A DNA stretch of 64,000 nt, from contig JAXQJY010000029.1 in assembly GCA_037042185.1 (NCBI GenBank), forward strand, positions 1,364,001-1,428,000. Reading direction: 5' to 3'. This document shows, piece after piece, positions 11,697 through 19,961 of the stretch (positions within the stretch are counted from its first letter, which is position 1; every line of letters starts with the position of its first letter). Both the position numbers and the translations under genes were made by a program. The stretch is from Sordariomycetes sp. S80-01Y (Eukaryota; Ascomycota; Sordariomycetes). The notes under the pieces are model-generated. The model was not told the origin of the DNA. It saw nothing but the letters and a program-made list of their open reading frames with translations, and made no database searches.

Positions 11697-14399
11697 ATGT
11701 CGGATGCCCATAATACCGGCCTGCGCCGAAGCAGGAGAACCGCCAGCCGCGACGCCCTCAAGACCTCGCTGTCCATCCCTTCCCTCTCGCGCGACAGCTC
11801 GTCCACCTCCATCTCGAGCCAAAACCCGTACGGCGCCAACACCGCCCCCGACGTCGACTACATGGAGCCCGCCATTGAGGGACCGCCCTCGCCTGAGCGC
11901 CTGAGGCAGCTCAGCAAGCAGATGAAGAGGGCTTCATACCTTAACCGCCCCAAGATTCAACGCAACGATTCGAGCTCCGGTACATCGCCTCGTCGAGCCA
12001 TGGATGGCAGGTCGCCCTGGGAAACAGCCTTTGACTCCATCGCCCTCAGCCGCCATCCTTCGAGTCGGTCCAATTCGAGCGGTACACCTTCGCACGAGCG
12101 TCCCTCCCGGGAAAGCGTCCAGATGCTGGGCAGGAACCTATTCCAACGTAGCGGCAACGGTGGTGGAAACAAGTCGAAGCGCGCCAGCAGCTCCCACAGC
12201 TCCAGCAACAGCTCGCTGTACTCGGCCGAGGTGCCTGGCGAGGCATTGACCTTGAAGGACTCGTTGATGCCGACGTTGTTCGCCCGTCGCAAACCCTCCC
12301 GCGACAACTCCGCCCAGAAGAAGCTGCAAATCTCGGGACCTTTCAACTTCCAGCACGTCACGCACCACCAGAGGGAGAACGTTGTTGAGCTGCAGAGGCA
12401 CCGCGCTGGCGTGGCCTCGGAGTTCTCATCGATGCGAACTCCAGGTCCAACCACGGCCCCTGGGGCTTTGCAGATTGAAGCTCGCGATCTTCACCACTTC
12501 CCCAACGCTTCAATCGACTCTGTCGACAGCCAGCACGACGATGCTCCTCTCACAGCGCCTCCAATGCGCCCGACGTTGGTGTCGCGTAATACAGCGCCAT
12601 CACTGGGTCCTCATCGTCGAATGAAGTCAGCGAAGTCGTCTGACGCACTACGAACCAGCCCGCCACGTTCATCAATCCTGAGGGCCGGGTCTCACAGCCC
12701 TATTTTCCAACATACCAGAAACGGCAGTCAGCTCTCTGACGAGCACACCATCGAACCAACCAGCTCAGCTCCCGTTCCCCCTCCTAGAATCTCCAGCCGC
12801 CAATCGCTGGCGCCGGAGGGTCTTAGCGCCTTCGCAAATGCAAATGCTGACCACCGCCCCCGAACCAGTGGGGGTTTCGTCAAGCCACAGCCGTTCGACC
12901 CTTCAGAGGGCGGCATTGATCAGAGCCCGCCACCGCCAGCCACGAGCCATGGATTTATGCCGCCAGCTGACTTCGAGGCGTTCGGGGTTGATGAGAAGAG
13001 GTTTTCTCATGCCCTAACCACGCCCGATGATGCGGCCTGGCCCTTGAATACACAAGCTGCTTCGCCTTCGAGTCCGTACGAGAAGGCGTTGCCGGACGTG
13101 CCAGAGGAGGAGGAGCAGAACAACGCCGGTGGCTGGTCACGTCTCAGCCTGGCGAGCAACAACTCCTCACTGAGGGGCAGCCAATCCGTACCCGCCCTGA
13201 GGTCGTTTTCGCAATGCCAGAGGCGCACAAGCGGCGCCTCGGATACTTTGGGGCTGTCCGATGTCGCTGCTCGACCCAAGGTTGATGATGAAGCTTTCCC
13301 AACTCCCGCCTCGCCTACGCACGACAGCTGGGAGGATGTTATTGACTACTGCTACGAGCACGAGGCTGAGGCAAACCATAACTACCAGTGGGAACGCCCG
13401 TCGCTCGATGGTCACCGACCAGCAGTCAATAACGCCGTCCACATTGCTCTGGAAGAGGAGGAGCTTGCTGAAGCCACGCCGCCCATCGAGACGACGTCCT
13501 GCCCTGAGGGTCAAGGTGGACCGGCACTCAGCCCGTCAGGCCAAGATGCTCTGAACCCTATCCCCGAGGCTACTGCTACGAGTGGTCATCTCGCCGTGAC
13601 TTCCAACTTCTCTCTGCCTCGCGGCGAGAAGGGGTCGCGTGTCTCGCAGCTCAAGAGCATCCGGCCAGTGAGCTATGCTTCTTCCTTCCGCGAATCACAG
13701 GGCTTCAACCTCTCCCCTTCGCTGCTGATCCCGGGCGACTACCATCAGCAAATGCTGGCAGAGAAGTACGACTACCACGACGACGACATCCTGCGTGGGC
13801 CCTATCATGATGAGCTCCACTCAGGGGAAAGCAGGTCTCCCCTGGCATACCATCAGAGATCAAGCACATCCACCACCGCAACCAACTCGACGTCTCAAAC
13901 CGATGAGCGCCACGTCTCCGCCAACTCAACCTTCACTGCCATGACGCGCCTGACCGTCTCGAGCAGCAGCACGTCCCTAAACAAAGCTGCGGGTGCCATC
14001 ACTGAATCCGAGGAACCCATGCCTGAGAACGCCGCCCAGGATGCATCAACCTACATGGATAACAACACAACCACATTTATCGACACTGCTTCCGTCTCGA
14101 GCGACAACGACCAGGAGCCGACACCTCCTGCATCGAAGGACACCGTTCCCGAGCTGCAGCCCTTCCCGGCGATCAACTTCGCTCGCAAGCCCCAGCACAA
14201 GGCCCACGCCAGTGAGTCAGTTGCCATGATCAGCAACGACTGCCTCGGCCCACTGATGTCGCCCAATGAAAGGGACCCGGCCAAGCTGAGGAGGCCGAGG
14301 GCTAGGACAAGCAGTCTGAGCGCGCAGATTGCGCCGCCCGTTGGGCAATACGCTCTGTTCCCGCGGAGCTACGCCAAGCCTACCGGTGACAGGATCTAA
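11697..14399 (+). CDS. Large disordered protein with a CRIB-like motif
   Basis: Single exon of 900 aa from an ATG in good context (CATCATGTC). Most of the protein is Ser/Pro/Thr-rich and probably disordered. At residues 212-223 it carries ISGPFNFQHVTH, which matches the core of the Cdc42/Rac-interactive-binding motif (I-S-x-P, then F-x-H-x-x-H). A second ordered-looking island, DSWEDVIDYCYEHEAEANHN, lies near residue 545. CRIB proteins bind GTP-loaded Cdc42 or Rac at the cell cortex, as Gic1/2 and PAK kinases do; this one has no kinase domain, so it resembles a scaffold-type effector. An effector role in hyphal polarity is inference. The gene is preceded by the 6.2-kb desert. Confidence 0.78.
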   Translation: MSDAHNTGLRRSRRTASRDALKTSLSIPSLSRDSSSTSISSQNPYGANTAPDVDYMEPAIEGPPSPERLRQLSKQMKRASYLNRPKIQRNDSSSGTSPRRAMDGRSPWETAFDSIALSRHPSSRSNSSGTPSHERPSRESVQMLGRNLFQRSGNGGGNKSKRASSSHSSSNSSLYSAEVPGEALTLKDSLMPTLFARRKPSRDNSAQKKLQISGPFNFQHVTHHQRENVVELQRHRAGVASEFSSMRTPGPTTAPGALQIEARDLHHFPNASIDSVDSQHDDAPLTAPPMRPTLVSRNTAPSLGPHRRMKSAKSSDALRTSPPRSSILRAGSHSPIFQHTRNGSQLSDEHTIEPTSSAPVPPPRISSRQSLAPEGLSAFANANADHRPRTSGGFVKPQPFDPSEGGIDQSPPPPATSHGFMPPADFEAFGVDEKRFSHALTTPDDAAWPLNTQAASPSSPYEKALPDVPEEEEQNNAGGWSRLSLASNNSSLRGSQSVPALRSFSQCQRRTSGASDTLGLSDVAARPKVDDEAFPTPASPTHDSWEDVIDYCYEHEAEANHNYQWERPSLDGHRPAVNNAVHIALEEEELAEATPPIETTSCPEGQGGPALSPSGQDALNPIPEATATSGHLAVTSNFSLPRGEKGSRVSQLKSIRPVSYASSFRESQGFNLSPSLLIPGDYHQQMLAEKYDYHDDDILRGPYHDELHSGESRSPLAYHQRSSTSTTATNSTSQTDERHVSANSTFTAMTRLTVSSSSTSLNKAAGAITESEEPMPENAAQDASTYMDNNTTTFIDTASVSSDNDQEPTPPASKDTVPELQPFPAINFARKPQHKAHASESVAMISNDCLGPLMSPNERDPAKLRRPRARTSSLSAQIAPPVGQYALFPRSYAKPTGDRI

Positions 14400-15325
14400 G
14401 ATCCCTCGGAGGGTTTGCCCTTCTACAATAACCTAAAAAAAGTGTACAAACAAAAAGACACAAGAAGACGTGCAGCAATGCACGCACCATCAACGGCCGC
14501 TACTCATAACACACGAAAAGAAGAAAATCAGGCCTTATAGACTGGGCAGATTTTCCGGGCAGGCAGGATACTGAGTCCCCAGGGGTTGAAATTCGAACTT
14601 CGCGTCTCTCGTTCAATGGCGTTTTCAGGACCTTGCCTCACGGTATATAGACAAGGTGGAAAGGGTTGGGGGTGAACCGGGCCATTCTATCTCTGTTTCC
14701 TTTTTCTTGCCTCGGATGGGCGGTGGGTTGTCTATATAGACAGGTTCGGTCGCTTGTGGAACAAACTTCCAAAGAAAAGGGTTTGGGAGGAAGGTGTTCT
14801 TGTTTGGGATTTCTAAAGGTACGATTCATGGGACATGACGAATAAAGAGATTTAACTCTGCTTGCAACTCCTGAAATTAGCAGTGAAGCGAATTTTGCGA
14901 TGCAGTCTTGGGTATCTACCGCGACTATAGAACTGTGCAGTGTTGAGGCGGTGGCCCCCTCGTGTCCTCTTCAAAGACTCTGCCTCGGTTCTGTGGTCTC
15001 TAGTCCGAGTGCCAGAATCCTGCCTTAGGGCAAGACCTAGTTCACCTGCTCTTCATTACCGATCACTTCACCTGATGTCCGTAATGAATAGAAGTTAGGA
15101 CTGGCTCGTTGAAGCTGGTCAGATAGATGGTGGCCAGTGGGGGGGCACGTTGGCTGTGTCACTAGGTCTGGTATGAAGCAACACAAGGTCGACAGCGTGG
15201 AAAATGCAAGTTGGTACCATTTTCGAAATCTTACTACTACATGCCTAGTTTCCGATACCCCTGAACGCCTTGGTATAACCATAAAAAGTCCCGTCGCCGA
15301 GGCTCACCACTTCCGCGAAGAGAGC
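14400..15325. other. Convergent 3' intergenic region
   Basis: This holds the 3' ends of the CRIB gene (plus) and Pob3 (minus). An A-rich run near 14434-14460 could belong to the polyadenylation region of the CRIB gene. No gene, RNA or repeat was recognised. Confidence 0.4.
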
Positions 15326-17122
15326 CTAGCCAGTCTTGGCCTTCTTCTTCGGTCGCTCTTCTTCCTCGTCCTCGTCTTCATCCTCATCCTCTCCATCAAC
15401 ATCGCTCTCCCCTTGCTCGCTGCCACTGGAGCCACCGCTACTCTCGTGGTCACTGTCAAACTCTTCTGCCACGTCGCTGTCACTGTCCGCCCTGAAGTCC
15501 TCGTCCACACTCTCCTCATCCTCGTCGGCGCTGCCGCGATCGGCCTTGGCGTTGACAACCTCCTCGTCTGAGTCGTCCATGTCTTGCTCGCGCAGAGCCT
15601 TGGCGAGCATAGCCTCCTCATCGATCTCGTTCTTGACGCGCAGGCCCTTGAGCTTGAAGAACGTCTCCAGGGCCTTGAGATCTTCGCGGTTGATGTTGCT
15701 GAATTGGGAGGAACCGGCGCCGTTCTTCATGGCGACCGTAATGTCGAACGTTGAGAGGGCGGAGACGGCGCCGCTGACTCGAGAGAATGTGATGGATTGG
15801 GTCTGCTCGTAGGCGATGTACGTAGCTGGCTTGGGGACGAACATGAAGGCCTTCTCCAGACAGTACAAGAAGCCTTCTGAAGCCTTGATGGAGCACTTGA
15901 TGCCGTACTGGTTGCGGTGTGTCAAGAAGTCCTTTGCTGGCGAGGAGATCTTCTTGTTAGCCAGGCCACGGAAGATCTTGGCCATGACATGGTGCAGCGG
16001 CTCCTCGTAATGGGCTTCGAGCTTGCCCTCGTATTTCTCCTTGAGCTCCTCCTCTTCGAGGTTCAGATCGATGGTGACCTCTTCGTCCTTCTTGAACTGC
16101 ATGACAACGAAGGGGTAGCGCGTCTGACCTTGGCGCAGCGGAGGATCGAGGCCGATACACAGCATGCAGTGCATCTCGTCGGGCTTGGGCAGAACCATGA
16201 ACTTTTTGATGGCGTCGTACTGGATCTTGTAGTCGTAGGTCTTTCCGCGGAGGCGGAAGGATGATTCGTACATGTCGATGTCGAAGCGGCCACGAGGCGT
16301 GAGATGAAGCACGTCGAGGAATGTGGCGATGGCGTCGCCGGCTGTGTCCCCAATCTCGGCCTTGTCCATGAGCGTGTCGTAGAACAGCGTCGCTGCGCTC
16401 TTCTCCTCTTCGCCGGCGTCGCTGCCAGCCTCCTCACCCTCCGCCTCCTTCTTAGTCGTCATGCCAGGGATGTAGAAACGCAGCTCAACCAGCTGATCTT
16501 TTCCAGCGCCAGCCTTCTTGCCTTTGCCCCTTGCGCCGCCTAGCGAGCCATTCGTGCCAGTGTCCTCAGGTTTCAGCGGCAGCGCCATCTCGACTGCCAC
16601 CTCATTCCTTCCAGCCAAGTTTGTATTCCCGATTTCCGAGTATGGAACCTCAAAAGCCGGCTTGTTCTGCACGTTGAACGTAAGCTCTGCTTTGGAGAAC
16701 TCAGCCTTGCCCCAGTTCCATCCCCTCAGAGCGTGCTCCTTGTTCTCGAGACTCGTGCTGTACCATTGCTTGAAGATCTTGCCGAGGCGCTCAAAGTCGT
16801 CTTGTGCGAAGCCGTCGAGCTGGTGGATGGTGGAAGAGTTGCGCTGGAGGATGCGGATCTCGTAGCCCTTGGAGGCGCGCGACCAGTGGGCGCCGCCGAT
16901 GTTGCTGTGGTCGAGAGTGAAGGTATCGCCGCCCCCTATAGGCTTCCATCCAAATCCTGTTTCGGCGAAGCGACACTTGCCGCTCTCTTTCGAGAGGTCT
17001 AGGTAGATGTTGTCGAAGCTCTCGCTGGAAGAGGTCAGTCTGCGCCCGGTGATGGAGTATTGTCCGCTGCGTGAATCTATAGGAAACAAAGGCAGCTTTG
17101 TAGCAACTCACATTGACCCCAT
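15326..17122 (-). CDS. pob3: FACT complex subunit Pob3 (SSRP1 homologue)
   Basis: Exons on the minus strand: 17122-17112 (only 11 bases) and 17024-15326, joined across an 87-base intron (GTGAGT donor, CTTCCAG acceptor), giving 569 aa that begin MGSIESFDNIYLDLSKESGK. Yeast Pob3 is 552 aa. The protein has the N-terminal Pob3 domain, a middle tandem-PH region (including MHCMLCIGLDPPLRQGQTRY and FVVMQFKKDEEVTIDLNL) and an acidic Asp/Glu tail ending in a short basic KKKAKTG segment. There is no HMG box, as expected for fungi, where that function is in Nhp6. Pob3 pairs with Spt16 to reorganise nucleosomes during transcription and replication. It diverges from the Atg15 gene. Confidence 0.95.
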
Positions 17123-17595
17123 CTTGGCGACTGCTAGAATGAGCGGATACGTGGAAAGGAAAAGTCGATCGTCGCCCTTGAACCGACAAGGCTGATGATG
17201 GTGATGCACAGGTGGATGAAATTTGAGCTTCACGTTCCGTCGCGCTGCAAGAACGAGCGCGTGGCGCGCTTCCTCCGCTCCGCTGTAGCACCCCCTGGGA
17301 GTGGCGGCTGTTGGGGGGTCACAAGCGCCGAGGGGCTTAGGTCGCTCCACTTCGGTCGGAACTGCTCATTTAGCAGAATGCGTTAGTGGCCCGCCTCCTT
17401 ATACGCTCTACGCTTAACTTTCCTGCTAGTGCTTGTGACGGCACCGGTCATGTGGTACCTTATCATCGATAAGCGACCGATGACAACATCAACGAGTTGC
17501 TATCGACTGGTCTCCCTTCACCCTTCCATTCACTCCCGTCTAGCATCATCGCGCCATCTCCTTTGTCCGTGGTCTGTTTGGTTTCCAACGTCACG
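17123..17595. promoter_or_regulatory. Shared Pob3/Atg15 5' region with inverted GATA motifs
   Basis: The 473-base region separates the divergent start codons. At 17459-17473 two GATA-factor motifs face each other, CTTATC (17459-17464) and GATAAG (17468-17473), three bases apart and about 120 bases before the Atg15 ATG. Paired GATA motifs are known binding sites for nitrogen-regulatory GATA factors (AreA/Nit2 type). Use at this locus is inference. Confidence 0.45.
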
Positions 17596-19461
17596 ATGTT
17601 TCGCCGCTCAAAAAGCACCAGCGGCGGCAGATGCGCCTCTGCAGGACGTGTCACCGCGGGACTCTTGTTATCGTTCCTGGCCGCGACTCCGACTGCGGCA
17701 TCATCCAGCCCGCAAGCACGCTTTGACGACACGATCCTCGCGCCCGGACCGCTTCTGCCCTCGAATCCTGAGCCAGTAGTGCCTTCGGATCATACTTTCA
17801 CACTGCGACACATCTACCATCACGGAACATATAAACACCCCGAGCTACACCGATCGAAAGATGTCCTGCACGATGAATCTCGAGTCTATCTATCCGCGGA
17901 GGATGCGTTTGAGGAGCATGACCTCACCAAGCTTCATGCGAAGAGTCGAGGGGGGACAATAGAGCGTTTACGAGACCGAAGACCGGAAATCGTTGACCCC
18001 ATGGTTGCTGAGGCGCGGCGTCATGGCGCCGCTGCTGTGCTAGACGCTTCTTCATGGACCATGGACGAAGTTCCAACACCCGACATCACGGACAAGGACA
18101 CAGTTCTGAGTCTTGCTTACATGGCTGCCGATGCTTATGTAGAAAAGGAGGGTGAGGGCGAGTGGGAAGACGTCGGTGGACCGTTCGACCGTGCCGATGA
18201 CTTTGGCTGGGAAAGCGACGGACTCAGAGGGCACGTTTGGACGGATGAGAAGAACGCAACAGTCGTCATCGGACTGAAGGGAACATCAACAGCAGTCTTT
18301 GATGGCGAGGGAACGACTACAAATGACAAGGTCAACGACAACCTGTTCTTCAGCTGCTGTTGCGGCCAACAAGGGCAATGGACATGGCATCAAGTCTGTG
18401 ACTGTGCCACAGGCACCTACTCTTGCAACAACACATGCGTCGTTGAAGCTTTGATGGATGAACATCGCTACTACACGGCGGCTCGGGAGCTTTACTCGAA
18501 CGTCACAGAGAGATACCCAGACTCGAACATCTGGCTGGCTGGTCATTCACTAGGTGGCGCCGTCACTTCTCTGCTGGGACTTACCTACGGACTTCCTGCG
18601 GTTACCTTTGAAGCCGTTCCAGAAGCACTCGCCGCCTCGCGCCTTGGGCTTCCTGTGCCTCCCGGTTCAGACTACAAGGCGCCCCAGACGCGCAAGAATA
18701 CTGGCGCCTACCACTTTGGGCACACGGCAGATCCCGTGTACATAGGAACCTGCAACGGGGCCACTGCATCCTGCTCGTTTGCAGGCTATGCTATGGAATC
18801 TGCTTGCCACACAGGACAGGAGTGCATATACGATGTTGTTGGCGACAAGGGATGGCGAGTTGGCATAGGCACCCACAGAATCCGCTCCGTCATCAGCGAT
18901 GTCATTTTGAAGTACGACGATGTCCCGGAATGCAAATTCTCCCCCGAATGCCGTGACTGCGGACAGTGGAAGATGTACGAGTCGAACGGCACCGAGACAA
19001 CCACTACGTCGACCACTACGTCGACGACTAGGACTCGCACGCGTACGTCAACGTGCAAGACGCCTGGATGGTGGGGATGTTTGGACGAGACTACCAGCCA
19101 TGATAACGATCCTATCACAACAACGATCACTACTACGACGTCAACTTGTCTGACGCCCGGATGGTTTGGCTGCAACGATGCGACTACAACGACGGAAAAA
19201 ATCACCACTACCCTGCCTCATCCGACATCCACTTCCTGCAAGACACCTGGGTGGTTCGGTGGCTGCAAAGACGACGTTGCGTCGACTACCACCACTGAGG
19301 CATCATCTACTCCCCCGCCTGTAACTTCGGCCCCCGAGGAACCTGCTCCCGCAGTGACGAGCAGCGAACCGTCGACCGCGACCGGCTGCCATCACAGGAA
19401 TTGGTTTGGCTTCTGTAAGGACGATATCGAGGACGAGGAGTACGTCAACGAAGAGATGTAG
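17596..19461 (+). CDS. atg15: Autophagic lipase Atg15
   Basis: Single exon, 621 aa from the first ATG; the frame is open further upstream only from a TTG. A signal-anchor-like hydrophobic segment lies at about residues 17-36. The lipase class 3 core follows, with the nucleophile elbow GHSLGG at 316-321 (catalytic Ser318), a following HTADPVYIG segment likely to supply the Asp, and a THRIRS segment that may supply the His. Several Cys-rich stretches (FSCCCGQQG, CDCATGTYSCNNTC) match fungal Atg15. Atg15 reaches the vacuole by the multivesicular-body route and breaks down autophagic-body membranes; it degrades phospholipid and neutral lipid. The C-terminal 140 residues or so form a Thr-rich linker with four Cys/Trp units (starting near 487, 518, 548 and 598), absent from the short yeast protein. 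Confidence 0.93.
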   Translation: MFRRSKSTSGGRCASAGRVTAGLLLSFLAATPTAASSSPQARFDDTILAPGPLLPSNPEPVVPSDHTFTLRHIYHHGTYKHPELHRSKDVLHDESRVYLSAEDAFEEHDLTKLHAKSRGGTIERLRDRRPEIVDPMVAEARRHGAAAVLDASSWTMDEVPTPDITDKDTVLSLAYMAADAYVEKEGEGEWEDVGGPFDRADDFGWESDGLRGHVWTDEKNATVVIGLKGTSTAVFDGEGTTTNDKVNDNLFFSCCCGQQGQWTWHQVCDCATGTYSCNNTCVVEALMDEHRYYTAARELYSNVTERYPDSNIWLAGHSLGGAVTSLLGLTYGLPAVTFEAVPEALAASRLGLPVPPGSDYKAPQTRKNTGAYHFGHTADPVYIGTCNGATASCSFAGYAMESACHTGQECIYDVVGDKGWRVGIGTHRIRSVISDVILKYDDVPECKFSPECRDCGQWKMYESNGTETTTTSTTTSTTRTRTRTSTCKTPGWWGCLDETTSHDNDPITTTITTTTSTCLTPGWFGCNDATTTTEKITTTLPHPTSTSCKTPGWFGGCKDDVASTTTTEASSTPPPVTSAPEEPAPAVTSSEPSTATGCHHRNWFGFCKDDIEDEEYVNEEM

Positions 19462-19961
19462 AGTTGGTTGGTCTGTCTCGTTGATGACAAACGCTTCCTC
19501 CCACCACAAGCACACAGAATGGATCGGTGCACACAGGCGCAAGGTTTGGTTTTCTCCTTGGTTGGCAACGGATCGGATGGCATTATATAGCGTTTCGGCA
19601 TGATTTTGAGTACACTGCGATAACTCAACATTTTACATATACTTATGCTTAGAATAGACGAATGGCATCAAGATAAGAAAATGAATTCGAATAAGATTTA
19701 GTGTGACAGAACTTTGGAAAGCCTACAACCTGAGTTAGGACCTGAGGTGTCTTGGGCCTCTCCGAAGTCGCGTGATGTCACTGCCAGCGGCTGCGATGCA
19801 ATGGAGTTCGCATCGTCCAAAAAAACGCCCCTCGATCCCGACGCGTTTTCCTCCTGCATCTCAAACCACCAGACCTAGACTCCAACCCCAGACCGCAAGA
19901 CCTGCTCGCGTTTCGACCATGGTTTTGCCTGTACAATAAAACGCCCCTTTTCCGATTCATC
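19462..19961. other. Intergenic region between Atg15 and Vps72
   Basis: Tandem gene order. It should contain the Atg15 3' end and the Vps72 promoter; a relatively AT-rich block at 19620-19700 may be the 3' processing region. No further feature was recognised. Confidence 0.35.

Noticed and set aside
14580-14610. Possible tRNA T-loop (TTCGAAT) on the minus strand
   Set aside because: The flanking bases do not form a five-pair T-stem and no A-box is in position.
17497-17595. Upstream extension of the Atg15 frame
   Set aside because: It begins at TTG, not ATG; the ATG at 17596 places the signal anchor properly at the N-terminus.
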